This document shows, piece by piece, positions 8,295 through 16,835 of a DNA stretch of 64,000 nucleotides. Position 1 is the first letter of the stretch; every line of letters begins with the position of its first letter. The DNA is from Azospirillum picis (GTDB taxonomy: Bacteria; Pseudomonadota; Alphaproteobacteria; Azospirillales; Azospirillaceae), in contig NZ_JAGINO010000001.1 of NCBI RefSeq assembly GCF_017876115.1, positions 463,225 through 527,224 on the forward strand. Direction: 5' to 3'. A program made the translations under genes and the position numbers. Below the pieces are notes generated by a model that did not search any database, was not told where the DNA came from, and saw only the letters and a program-made list of their open reading frames with translations.

Positions 8295-9077
8295 ATGATC
8301 TGGATCCGGTCCCTCGCCTTCAACATCGCGTTCCATGCCTGGACCGCGGTGATGTGCATCGCCCTGCTGTGGATGCTGCTGCTGCCGCGTCCGCAGATGG
8401 TCGCGGTGGTGGTCTGGTACCTGCGCAGCGTCGGCTGGCTGGAGCGCACGCTCGTCGGCATCCGCTACGAGGTGCGCGGGCGGGAGAACCTGCCCGACGG
8501 CCCCTTCCTGCTCGCCGCCAAGCACCAGTCGGCCTGGGAGACGATGAAGCTCCACCTGCTGGTGAAGGACCCGGCGATCATCCTGAAGCGGGAGCTGATG
8601 TGGATCCCGATCTGGGGCTGGTACGCCGCCAAGGCGAAGATGATCCCGGTCAACCGCGGCGCCGGCGGGGCGGCGATCAAGTCGCTGATCCGCAACTCGC
8701 GCCCGGTGCGCGACCAGGGCCGCCCGATCGTGATCTTTCCCCAGGGGACCCGCGTCGCCCCCGGCACTTACCGGCCCTACCGCATCGGCGTCGGCATGCT
8801 CTACGAGAGCCTCGGCATTCCGATCGTGCCGATGGCGCTGAACGCCGGCCTCTACTGGCCGCGCCACAGCTTCCTCAAGCGTCCGGGCACCGTGGTGGTG
8901 GAGTTCCTGCCGCCGATCGCCCCCGGCCTGCCACGGGCAGAGGCGATGCGCGACCTGGAAGACCGGCTGGAGGCGGCGAGCGACCGCCTGGTCACCGCCG
9001 CCGGCGGCCCACCGACCGTCCGCCCTGCCGCCGCCGAGCCGGCGAAGGAGAAGCAGGCGGCGCCGGCGGTGCCCTGA
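8295..9077 (+). CDS. plsC: 1-acyl-sn-glycerol-3-phosphate acyltransferase
   Basis: A 260-residue inner-membrane acyltransferase of phospholipid synthesis (lysophosphatidate to phosphatidate). An N-terminal hydrophobic helix (residues about 8-40) precedes motif I, KHQSAWETM, an HX4-acid box with Glu in place of the usual Asp, as is common in alphaproteobacterial PlsC. Motif III is FPQGTRVAPG, a variant of FPEGTR. The C-terminal 30 residues are an Ala/Pro-rich tail. The ATG at 8295 is preferred over a TTG three codons upstream; no strong ribosome site is visible for either. It diverges from ftsE. Confidence 0.92.
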   Translation: MIWIRSLAFNIAFHAWTAVMCIALLWMLLLPRPQMVAVVVWYLRSVGWLERTLVGIRYEVRGRENLPDGPFLLAAKHQSAWETMKLHLLVKDPAIILKRELMWIPIWGWYAAKAKMIPVNRGAGGAAIKSLIRNSRPVRDQGRPIVIFPQGTRVAPGTYRPYRIGVGMLYESLGIPIVPMALNAGLYWPRHSFLKRPGTVVVEFLPPIAPGLPRAEAMRDLEDRLEAASDRLVTAAGGPPTVRPAAAEPAKEKQAAPAVP

Positions 9078-9085
9078 GGACGGCG

Positions 9086-9110
9086 GCAGCCCGCTTTCGG
9101 AGCGGGCTGC
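9086..9110. terminator. Hairpin after plsC
   Basis: GCAGCCCGCT, loop TTCGG, AGCGGGCTGC: a perfect 10-base stem nine bases after the plsC stop, between convergent plsC and thioesterase genes. No T-run follows. Its right arm is the first unit of the direct repeat at 9100-9161. Confidence 0.6.
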
Positions 9111-9161
9111 GCCTGTTGGCCCGGAGCGGGCTGCGCCCGGCGGCTTTAAGCGGGCTGCGCC
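9100..9161. repeat. Three 24-base-spaced copies of AGCGGGCTGCGCC
   Basis: The 13-mer AGCGGGCTGCGCC occurs three times at a regular 24-base interval, with diverged spacers, in the gap between plsC and the thioesterase gene. It looks like a small tandem duplication seeded by the terminator arm. No function is assigned. Confidence 0.6.
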
Positions 9162-9168
9162 CGATGGC

Positions 9169-9654
9169 TCAGAGCGCGCAGCCGGCCTGATAGCGTTCCA
9201 TCGCCACGCGGATGTCGTCGGGGATCGGCACGGCGGCGAAGTTGTCCAGCGAGGTGGTGACCAGCGTCAGGCTGCCAGACAGCCGCACCTGCCCGTCATG
9301 CTCGCCGTTGATGCGAAGCTGCAGGGAGCTGCGGCCCAGCCGCTCCAGCAGGACGCCCAGCGTCAGCGTTTCGCCCATCCGGCTGGGGATCAGGAAGTCG
9401 CAGTCGGCGTGGACGATCGGCAGGCCGATCCGGCGCTCCAGGATCATGCTGGCATAGTCGATATCCAGGCCCTGGGTGAACCAGTCCTCCACCGCGCCGT
9501 TGAACATGTCGAAATAGACCGGGAAATAGACGATACCGGCCGGGTCGCTGTGGGAAAAGCGAATGGGCCGCTGCACCCGGAAACAGCCCGGCGGCAGGGG
9601 CCGGTGGCTGGGGTGTTCGTCTGCGCGGCGCGGCCGCTCGCTATACTCGTGCAT
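9169..9654 (-). CDS. Acyl-CoA thioesterase, YbgC/4-hydroxybenzoyl-CoA type
   Basis: A 161-residue hotdog-fold protein. The catalytic signature SHSDPAGIVYFPVYFDMFNGAVEDW (Asp in SDPAG) is at about residue 35, after a 27-residue N-terminal extension. The rest of the sheet (DFLIPSRMGETLTLGVLLERLGRSS) follows the YbgC/4HBT pattern. It should hydrolyse an acyl- or aroyl-CoA thioester; the substrate cannot be read from sequence. It is monocistronic and followed by about 410 bases without a gene on its 5' side. Confidence 0.85.
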   Translation of the reverse strand: MHEYSERPRRADEHPSHRPLPPGCFRVQRPIRFSHSDPAGIVYFPVYFDMFNGAVEDWFTQGLDIDYASMILERRIGLPIVHADCDFLIPSRMGETLTLGVLLERLGRSSLQLRINGEHDGQVRLSGSLTLVTTSLDNFAAVPIPDDIRVAMERYQAGCAL

Positions 9655-10065
9655 CTCTCGTTCGATCCTTGTTCCGCGCGTAGGCCCGGCACCGGGGTGC
9701 CTGGTCCGGACGGTTGCCGCATCGAAAGCCGTTCATCCGGCAGTTGCGGCCACCCCAAACAATCAGGGAAAACCACCTTTTATTCAATGGCTTCGTGCAG
9801 CGATTCGGGATTCCCCCAGTGTTTCTGCCCGGATGCTGTTGCGGAAATGCTGCACTGCAAACGCTTTAACCGGCCGGCAAGCCCGCCGTTCCGGCCGACC
9901 ACAATTTGTCCCGCATTCGTCGGATATCCGGCAAAAACATCACACAAAGATCCCGCAGCCCCGCGCCATCTTCGCCCCGCACACGGCTTCAGGCCCAGAA
10001 CGGACATCACGCCCCATCAGCGCCCACCCGGCGCCGGGCGCACATCAGGCGAGGACACCGAACCG
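9655..10065. other. Gene-free region between thioesterase and beta-helix gene
   Basis: These 411 bases hold the divergent promoters of the thioesterase and the beta-helix gene. Sequence around 9770-9870 is AT-richer (AACAATCAGGGAAAACC, TTTTATTCAATGG), the most likely promoter zone. The open frames crossing it have no ribosome sites and no recognisable content. Confidence 0.4.
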
Positions 10066-12381
10066 ATGGCCAGCACCACCACCAAGATCGTCGTGAACGC
10101 CAAGGGCATCGCCGCCGGCGGGACGAACGCGCATTTCACCCTGCTTGTCGACGGCCAGAAAGTGGGCGAAGGCACCGCCGGAACCACGGCGAAGGATTTC
10201 GTCTTCACCCCCGTTCTGACCGCCGACACCGCGCACAAGGTCCAGATCCAGTACGACAACGACGGGTCGGTCAACGGGCAGGACCGCAACCTGACCGTCA
10301 ACAGCATCAGCATCGGCGGCAAGGCGATCGCCCCGAACGCCGGCATCGTCAGCTACGACAAGTTCGCGCTCGACGGCAAGGACGTGGTCGCCGGCCAGTC
10401 CAACATGTGGTGGAACGGCACGCTGGTGGTGAACGCCGACAAGAGCTATTTCCCGGCCTCCACCTCCCCTGCCCCCACCACGCCGACGCCGACCCCCACC
10501 ACGCCTGAGGCCGGCACCACCGGCAAGGACACCATCGTCGTCAACGCCCAGGGCGTCGCGGCCGGCGGTGTGAACGCGCACTTCAAGCTGCTCGTCGACG
10601 GCAAGCTGGTCGGCGACGCCACGGTGGGCACGAGCGGCAAGGACTACAGCTTCACCACCGACGTGGCCGACAAGGTCGCCCACAAGGTCCAGATCCAGTA
10701 CGACAACGACAGCATCGTCAACGGCCAGGACCGCAGCCTGACGGTCAACAGCGTCACCATCAACGGCCACAAGTACGCCGCGACCGACAGTGCCGTGACC
10801 TACGACAAGGGCGCGCTCGACGGCCGCGACGTCGTCGCCGGCCAGAAGGGGATGTGGTGGAACGGAACGCTGGTGGTCGACGCCCCCGCGCATGACTTCC
10901 CGGCCGGCTCCGTGACCACCCCGACCACCCCGACCACCCCGACCACGCCCACGACGCCCACCACGCCGACCACCCCCACCATCCCGGAACCGACCGGCCC
11001 CGGCTTCTACGTCGCCACCAACGGCAAGGATAGCTGGTCGGGCAAGCTGGTGGCTCCCAACGCCGACGGCACCGACGGTCCCTTCGCCAGCCTGCAGAAG
11101 GCCCAGTCGGCCATGCGGTCGAGCGACATCGACACCACCTACGTGCGCGGCGGCGACTACCACCTGAAGAGCCCGCTGTGGCTGGACGGCCAGGACTCCG
11201 GCGTGACCTTCGCCAGCTACGGCAACGAGAAGGCGGTGATCCACGGCGGCTCGCAGGCATCGGTGTCGATCGGCGTCGGCGGCGCCAAGAACGTCACCAT
11301 CGAGGGGCTGACCTTCACCGACGGCGTGGCGAGCGGGCACTATGTCTTCGCCGACAACGCCTCCGGCCTGGTCTTCGCCAACAATGTCGTGAAGGGCGGC
11401 GGCTACGGCATCACGGTGCAGAACAGCGCCAACAGCCAGGTCGTCGGCAACCAGTTCGAGAGCACCGGCGCCGAATCCATCTTCGTCAAGGCCGGATCCA
11501 ACGCCACCGTGGTGTCGGACAACCTGATCCGCCATCCCAACGCCGCCGACCGCGGCGACGCCGGCATCTGGGTCAACGGCAGCTCCGACGTCAAGGTCAC
11601 GCACAACCAGATCGAGGACTCGCCGGAGAAGGCGATCGCCGTCGGCTCGGTGCAGACGGACGGCAGCGACGCGACCTACCGCGCGACCATCGCCTACAAC
11701 AAGATCATCGACGCCAACCTGGAATCGAACGACGGCGGCGGCATCTACCTGATCAACCGCCAGCAGGACCTGACGAACCACACCGTCGTCAACAACGAGG
11801 TGACCGGCACCACGGCGACCAACCCGTCGGGCCAGGTGGCGAGCTGGGGCATCTATCTCGACGACTGGACCAGCGGCGCCACGGTGAAGGGCAACTACGT
11901 CCACGGCAACATCGGCGGCCTGTTCCTGCACGGCGGCTGGAACAACACGGTGGTGAACAACCTCGTCGCCGGCAACACCGGCGACGCCATGGGCCTGCAG
12001 CAGAGCGTTGCCTGGAGCGGCTGGAAGGGCCACGTGATGTCGAACAACGAGATCTACCATAACATCTTCGACACCTCGAAGGGCACGGCGGTGGACATCT
12101 ACGGTCCCGGCGGCGCCGGCACCTTCCACGACAACGAGTATTCGGGCGCCCAGGCCAACGGCAAGCTGTTCCAGGTCTGGCCGCAGGTGCTGCCCAGCGG
12201 CACCACCGGCACGCTGCAGAACTGGCAGGCGGCCGGCTACGACAAGGGCTCGGAGTGGATGGACCCCCACTTCATCAACCCGGGGGCCGGGGATTACACG
12301 CTGGCCTCCAACTCGCCGGCCTATGGCGAGGGGTTCGTCGCCCTGCCCTTCGACCAGATGGGCCTTCTGCATCACGCGTGA
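10066..12381 (+). CDS. Large CBM60-like/right-handed beta-helix protein
   Basis: A 771-residue modular protein. Residues about 3-130 and 152-280 are two copies of a domain with AGGxNAHF-LLVDG, VQIQYDND and GQDRxLTVNS, which fits calcium-dependent xylan-binding CBM60-type modules. Thr/Pro linkers follow each; the second (about 283-306) is a TTP repeat. Residues about 315-770 form a parallel beta-helix domain with many Asn-rich turns (TIEGLTF, VFANNVVKGGGYGITVQNS), like polysaccharide lyases or epimerases. It likely binds and acts on a polysaccharide. There is no N-terminal signal peptide, so type I or another leaderless export is implied. GAGGA ten bases before the ATG supports the start. Confidence 0.8.
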   Translation: MASTTTKIVVNAKGIAAGGTNAHFTLLVDGQKVGEGTAGTTAKDFVFTPVLTADTAHKVQIQYDNDGSVNGQDRNLTVNSISIGGKAIAPNAGIVSYDKFALDGKDVVAGQSNMWWNGTLVVNADKSYFPASTSPAPTTPTPTPTTPEAGTTGKDTIVVNAQGVAAGGVNAHFKLLVDGKLVGDATVGTSGKDYSFTTDVADKVAHKVQIQYDNDSIVNGQDRSLTVNSVTINGHKYAATDSAVTYDKGALDGRDVVAGQKGMWWNGTLVVDAPAHDFPAGSVTTPTTPTTPTTPTTPTTPTTPTIPEPTGPGFYVATNGKDSWSGKLVAPNADGTDGPFASLQKAQSAMRSSDIDTTYVRGGDYHLKSPLWLDGQDSGVTFASYGNEKAVIHGGSQASVSIGVGGAKNVTIEGLTFTDGVASGHYVFADNASGLVFANNVVKGGGYGITVQNSANSQVVGNQFESTGAESIFVKAGSNATVVSDNLIRHPNAADRGDAGIWVNGSSDVKVTHNQIEDSPEKAIAVGSVQTDGSDATYRATIAYNKIIDANLESNDGGGIYLINRQQDLTNHTVVNNEVTGTTATNPSGQVASWGIYLDDWTSGATVKGNYVHGNIGGLFLHGGWNNTVVNNLVAGNTGDAMGLQQSVAWSGWKGHVMSNNEIYHNIFDTSKGTAVDIYGPGGAGTFHDNEYSGAQANGKLFQVWPQVLPSGTTGTLQNWQAAGYDKGSEWMDPHFINPGAGDYTLASNSPAYGEGFVALPFDQMGLLHHA
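10915..10983 (+). repeat. Thr-Thr-Pro coding repeat
   Basis: Nine-base units of the type ACCACCCCG repeat about seven times with synonymous changes and encode (Thr-Thr-Pro)n, the flexible linker between the second carbohydrate-binding-like domain and the beta-helix. Such tracts change length by slippage. Confidence 0.85.
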
Positions 12382-12391
12382 CGCCTATGAC

Positions 12392-12419
12392 GGCCGGCGC
12401 AATTGCGCCGGCCTTTTTT
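12392..12419 (+). terminator. Rho-independent terminator of the beta-helix gene
   Basis: A perfect palindrome (GGCCGGCGCAA followed directly by its complement) and six T residues, starting 11 bases after the stop codon. It is a textbook intrinsic terminator. Confidence 0.95.
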
Positions 12420-12665
12420 CCGGCTGGAACCTTGGGCGTGGGCAAGACGTTATCGCTTTCGAAAAGTCTCACCGACAAACGCCGGGGGGATCTTGAAGAC
12501 AAGACTCGCCACCCCAACCTGTCATGCGGTCAAGCTGCCCCGCCCGTAAGGAAAGCGCACGGCATCCGCTTTTTGAAAACATCGGATATCCCGCGCGAAA
12601 CCCGGGCGGCTGGGCGCCTGCCCGGCCGGCCTGCTGCCGGCCGACAGCCAGTTCAAGAGGAAATC

Positions 12666-12872
12666 ATGGATCGCCGTGAATTTTGGATGAACGACCCCGA
12701 GCTGAAGGCCGCCTACGAGGCGCTCGGCCCGAACTTCCGCCGTGAGGTCGAAATGGCGCAGCAGCGCCGCAGCCAGCGCACCATCCAGGGCGCCGCCATC
12801 GCCACGCGCACCGGCCGCACGGCCGCCCAGGGAAGCCGCACGGTTGCCCATCCGGCCGCCGGCCGCCGTTAA
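12666..12872 (+). CDS. Small basic protein of unknown function
   Basis: A 68-residue protein (MDRREFWMNDPELKAAYEALG...) with a charged helical N-terminal half and a basic Arg/Thr/Ala C-terminus ending AAGRR. AAGAGGA eight bases before the ATG is the strongest support that this is a real gene. I do not recognise a family. It is flanked by the beta-helix terminator on one side and the chloride channel gene on the other. The 246-base region before it has no other gene. Confidence 0.65.
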   Translation: MDRREFWMNDPELKAAYEALGPNFRREVEMAQQRRSQRTIQGAAIATRTGRTAAQGSRTVAHPAAGRR

Positions 12873-13017
12873 GACCACAGGCTTTTCCGTCTGCACGAAG
12901 ACCGGGGCAGGCGTGCCTTGCGTCCTTGAGGATGGATCGGCGGCATAGAGCGGGCGTAGACTCGAAGGAACGGTTCCATGCCGTTCGTCCGCCTCGTTCC
13001 CGCTTCCGGCCAGATCA

Positions 13018-14403
13018 ATGTCCCCTTCCAATTCCCCGCATCACGCGCTGCCGCCCCGGCTGCGACGGCCCCGCCATGTCTGGGTATCCCCGACCACTTG
13101 GCGCCGTCGGCTGCTGTTCTGGGCCGGTGCCGGTGCGGTCGGGCTGATCGCCGTCCTGTTCGCCGTCGCCGCCGACTATGCCCAGGCGCTGTTCCAGGCG
13201 GCGAACGGCGCCCTGCCCTGGCTGCCCTTCCTGATGACGCCGGCCGGCCTCGCCCTGTCGGCGTGGGTGGCGCTGCGGGTGGTTCCGGGGTCGCAGGGCA
13301 GCGGCATCCCCCAGGCCATCGCCGCCCGCCACCTCCAGGATCCGGCAGTCAAGCGCCGGCTGCTGTCACCGCGCATCGCCGTCGGCAAGATCCTGCTCAC
13401 CCTGCTGGGCCTTGCCTGCGGCGCCTCGATCGGGCGCGAGGGGCCGACGGTGCAGATCGGCGCCTCGGTGATGCTGGTCGCCGGCTCGGTCGCCGGGCTG
13501 GGCCGGGAACCCGGACTGATCCTGGCCGGCGGTGCCGCCGGCGTGGCCGCCGCCTTCAACACGCCGTTGGCCGGCATCGTCTTCGCCATCGAGGAGATGG
13601 CCCGCAGCTTCGAGAAGCGCACCAGCAGCCTGGTGCTGGTCGCGGTGGTGGCCGCCGGCCTCGTCGCCATCGCCATCCAGGGCAACTACGCCTATTTCGG
13701 CCATACCGCCGCCGCCGTCGGCTGGCACGACTGGGAAGCGGTGCTGGCCGCCGGCATCCTCGGTGGCCTGGCCGGCGGCGGCTTCAGCTCGCTGCTCCTG
13801 TGGATGTCGGCCGGCATCCGCGGCGGCTTCGGCGGCCGGCTCGCCCGGCATCCGGTGCTGGTGGCGGCCGGCTGCGGGCTGGCGCTCGCGGCCATCGGGT
13901 TCGCCACCGGCGGGCTGACCTTCGGCACCGGCTACGAGCAGGCCCGCGCCACGCTGGACGGCATGGAGGTGCTGCCCTGGTACTACGCCCCGGCGAAGCT
14001 GCTGGCCACCGCCCTCTCGGGCGTCTGCGGCATCCCCGGCGGCATCTTCTCGCCCTCGCTGTCGGTCGGGGCCGGCATCGGCTCGCTCATCGGCGGCCTC
14101 CTGCCGGACAGCCCGCAGGGCGCCGTCGTCCTGCTGTCGATGGTCGGCTATTTCGCCGGGGTGGTCCAGGCGCCGCTGACCGCCGTGATCATCGTGACGG
14201 AGATGAGCGCCTCGCCCGACATGCTCTTGCCGCTGATGGTCAGCGCGATGATCGCCACCACCCTGTCGCGCCTGGTCTGTCCCAGGTCGGTCTACCACGC
14301 GATGGCGGAGGGTTTCCTGGACCTGCTGAAGGCGGGCGAGGCCGGCAAGGCGGCGCCCGAGACTGCGGCGTCAAAGACCGCATCGACGCTGCCGTCGCCG
14401 TGA
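13018..14403 (+). CDS. ClC-family chloride channel/transporter
   Basis: A 461-residue integral membrane protein with the ClC selectivity motifs GSGIPQ (about residue 95), GREGP (about 143) and GGIFSPSLSVGAG (about 343). About 10-12 membrane helices are visible. Motif two has the GREGP glutamate that gates chloride and is conserved in exchangers and most channels. There is no C-terminal CBS pair. Whether it is a 2Cl-/H+ exchanger like E. coli ClcA or a channel cannot be told from motifs alone. The start at 13018 gives a basic N-terminus before the first helix; an in-frame ATG at 12978 is less likely. Confidence 0.92.
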   Translation: MSPSNSPHHALPPRLRRPRHVWVSPTTWRRRLLFWAGAGAVGLIAVLFAVAADYAQALFQAANGALPWLPFLMTPAGLALSAWVALRVVPGSQGSGIPQAIAARHLQDPAVKRRLLSPRIAVGKILLTLLGLACGASIGREGPTVQIGASVMLVAGSVAGLGREPGLILAGGAAGVAAAFNTPLAGIVFAIEEMARSFEKRTSSLVLVAVVAAGLVAIAIQGNYAYFGHTAAAVGWHDWEAVLAAGILGGLAGGGFSSLLLWMSAGIRGGFGGRLARHPVLVAAGCGLALAAIGFATGGLTFGTGYEQARATLDGMEVLPWYYAPAKLLATALSGVCGIPGGIFSPSLSVGAGIGSLIGGLLPDSPQGAVVLLSMVGYFAGVVQAPLTAVIIVTEMSASPDMLLPLMVSAMIATTLSRLVCPRSVYHAMAEGFLDLLKAGEAGKAAPETAASKTASTLPSP

Positions 14404-14446
14404 GGGACGCCGCACCGGCGGCGCCCCCTCCCCCGGTTTCCTGTCC

Positions 14447-15403
14447 CTACCTCCAGGCGCTCGCCGCGTCCAGCCGCGCGATGTCGCCGGGCTCCAGCCG
14501 CAGCCGCACCGCGGCGACCAGGTCGCCCATCTGCTCCGGCTTGGAGGCACTGGCGATCGGCGCGGTCAGGCCCGGCCGCGCGATCAGCCAGGCGAGCGCC
14601 ACCTGCGCCGGCGTGGCGCCGTGGCGGCCGGCCACCTCGTCGAGCGCCGCCAGGATCGCCCGGCCGCGGTCGTTCAGGTATTTCGACACCACGCCCTGCC
14701 CGCGGGCGCTCTTGCCGGCGTCGGCGGCCGAGCGGTACTTGCCGGTGAGGAAGCCGCTGGCCAGCGAATAATAGCTGATGACGCCCAGGCCGTTGTCGCG
14801 GCACAGCCCCTCCAGCTCCGCCTCGTAGCCCTGCCGGTCGAAGAGGTTGTATTCCGGCTGCAGCGTCTCGTAGCGCGGCAGGCCGCTGCGGGCGCTGACC
14901 TCCAGCGCCTCGCGCAGGCGGGCGGCGGTGAGGTTGGAGGCGCCGACCGCCCGCACCTTGCCCTGGTCGATCAGCTCCTTGTAGGCGCCCAGCGTCTCCT
15001 CGAAGGGGGTCGACGGATCGTCCCAGTGGGACTGGTAGAGGTCGATGCGGTCGGTCTGCAGCCGCTTCAGCGACGCTTCCACGGCGGAGCGGATGTAGGC
15101 GGGCGACAGGCCCTTCCTGCCCGGTCCCATCTCCGACCCGACCTTGGTCGCCAGCACGATGCGGTCGCGGTTGCCGCGGCTTTTCATCCAGTTGCCGATG
15201 ATCGTCTCGGATTCACCGCCCGCGTTGCCCGGCGCCCAGGCCGAATAGACGTCGGCGGTGTCGATGAAGTCGAAGCCGGCGTCGACGAAGGCGTCGAGCA
15301 GCCGGAAGGAGGTCGCCTCGTCGGCGGTCCAGCCGAACACGTTGCCGCCGAAGCACAGCGGCGCCACCGTCAGGCCGCTGCGGCCGAGTGCGCGTCGTTC
15401 CAT
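14447..15403 (-). CDS. Aldo/keto reductase
   Basis: A 318-residue (alpha/beta)8-barrel NADPH-dependent oxidoreductase. The catalytic tetrad can be placed: Asp and Tyr in DFIDTADVYSAW, Lys in LATKVG, and His in LYQSHWDD. The C-terminal cofactor-binding segment (PIASASKPEQMGDL) is present. It belongs to the AKR group of YajO/Tas-like proteins; substrate unknown. AAGGAGAAGG precedes the ATG closely. It is convergent with the ClC gene and follows the MFS gene's direction, with a 44-base gap to the MFS stop. Confidence 0.9.
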   Translation of the reverse strand: MERRALGRSGLTVAPLCFGGNVFGWTADEATSFRLLDAFVDAGFDFIDTADVYSAWAPGNAGGESETIIGNWMKSRGNRDRIVLATKVGSEMGPGRKGLSPAYIRSAVEASLKRLQTDRIDLYQSHWDDPSTPFEETLGAYKELIDQGKVRAVGASNLTAARLREALEVSARSGLPRYETLQPEYNLFDRQGYEAELEGLCRDNGLGVISYYSLASGFLTGKYRSAADAGKSARGQGVVSKYLNDRGRAILAALDEVAGRHGATPAQVALAWLIARPGLTAPIASASKPEQMGDLVAAVRLRLEPGDIARLDAASAWR

Positions 15404-15447
15404 CGGTCCTTCTCCTTGATCCGCTCAGGGTTGGGTCGGGGGTCGCC

Positions 15448-16683
15448 TCAGGCGGTGCGCCGCCCGAGGAACTCGGTCAGGTAGAACAGCAGGCCCAGCG
15501 CCGGGAAGGCGAAGCCGATCCAGGTCACCGGTTCCCAGCCGCCGGTGGCGAAGGCATAGCCGGCCAGCGCGGAGCCGGCGGCACCGCCCAGGAAGAAGAT
15601 CGCCATATAGATGGCGTTCATCCGGCTGCGAGTCTCGGCACCCAGCGAATAGATGGCGCGCTGCCCCAGCACCATGTTCATCTGCACGCCCATGTCGAGC
15701 AGCAGGCCGGCCAGCACCAGCAGGGCGATCGAGCCCTCGCCGGCCCGCGCCACGAAGAAGGACAGCGCCGCCATCGCCAGCGCGACGCCGGTGGCCGGCC
15801 GCGTCCAGCCGCGGTCGGCGATCCGCCCGGCGATCGGCGCCACCAGCGCGCCCGCCGCGCCCGACAGGGCGAACAGCGCGATGCCGCGCTGGGTCAGGTG
15901 GAAGGGCGCGCCGGCCAGCAGCAGCGGCACCGCCGTCCAGTAGAGGCTGAAAGAGGCGAACACCATGGTCTGATAGGCGGTGCGCCGCTGCAGCACCGGC
16001 GTGCGGACCAGCAGCCGCCCGAGCGAGCCGATCAGCGCGCCATAGCCGGATCCGGCCCTCGGCCGGCGCTGCGGCAGCACGCGCGCCAGCAGGACGGCGA
16101 ATCCGACCATGACCACCGCCGACAGGGCGAACACCGCGCGCCAGCCCAAGCTGTCGGCGATCAGGCTGGACACCGGGCGGGCCAGCAGGATGCCCAGCAG
16201 CAGGCCGCTCATCACGTTGCCGACCACCCGCCCGCGCGAGGCCTCCGGCGCCATGTGGGCGGCGAGCGGCACCAGCATCTGCACCGCGACCGAGGTGACG
16301 CCGATCAGGAAGGCCGCCGCCAGGAACAGCGAGGCGGTCGGGGCGACGGCCGCGACCAGCAGCGCCGCGACGGTGCTGCACAGGGTGACCACCACCAGCC
16401 GGCGGTTCTCCAGCAGGTCGCCGAGCGGCACCAGCAGGATCAGCCCGACGCCGTAGCCGATCTGCGTCAGGGTGACGACCAGGCTCGCCGCCTCCGGCGA
16501 CAGCCCGACGGCCGGGCCGATCAGCGCGACCAGCGGCTGCGCGTAGTAGATGTTGGCGACCACCACCCCGCAGGCCATCGCCATCAGGATGACGAGCGAG
16601 CGGGACAAGGCCGGGTGGGCGAGGTGCTCGCCGGCGTCTTGGGCAGCGTTTCCGGGGGAGGGAGAGGCGGCTGTGGGCGGCAT
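15448..16683 (-). CDS. MFS transporter
   Basis: A 411-residue, 12-helix major facilitator. It has the N-terminal NIYYAQPLVALIGP motif and the loop PLGDLLENRRLVV, the arrangement of the YgaY/sugar-efflux-like DHA subfamily of exporters. The motif GRIADRGWTRP marks the start of the second half. Substrate unknown; small drugs or metabolites are typical. It lies downstream of the tctDE-type regulators in the same direction, 152 bases away, and upstream of the aldo/keto reductase. Confidence 0.88.
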   Translation of the reverse strand: MPPTAASPSPGNAAQDAGEHLAHPALSRSLVILMAMACGVVVANIYYAQPLVALIGPAVGLSPEAASLVVTLTQIGYGVGLILLVPLGDLLENRRLVVVTLCSTVAALLVAAVAPTASLFLAAAFLIGVTSVAVQMLVPLAAHMAPEASRGRVVGNVMSGLLLGILLARPVSSLIADSLGWRAVFALSAVVMVGFAVLLARVLPQRRPRAGSGYGALIGSLGRLLVRTPVLQRRTAYQTMVFASFSLYWTAVPLLLAGAPFHLTQRGIALFALSGAAGALVAPIAGRIADRGWTRPATGVALAMAALSFFVARAGEGSIALLVLAGLLLDMGVQMNMVLGQRAIYSLGAETRSRMNAIYMAIFFLGGAAGSALAGYAFATGGWEPVTWIGFAFPALGLLFYLTEFLGRRTA

Positions 16684-16835
16684 CGCGCGGTCCTGTAAGG
16701 GGCGTAACTGCTTGGATCGGGATCAAAACAGCCGCCACCCTACGTCGGCGCGCGCGGCCGGCGCATCGGTGATTTGCGCCGCCCCGTTATGCGCGGCCCG
16801 CGCCGGGGCCGCCATCTCCGCCGCCCTGCGCCGGC

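Noticed and set aside
9298..10065. Extending the beta-helix protein to an upstream start at 9298
   Set aside because: The extension overlaps the antisense thioesterase gene and lacks a ribosome site; GAGGA ten bases before 10066 decides the start.
10045..12375. Minus-strand 776-codon open frame opposite the beta-helix gene
   Set aside because: A typical antisense artefact of GC-rich codon use: Val/Ala/Gly/Arg/Asp repeats without domain motifs.
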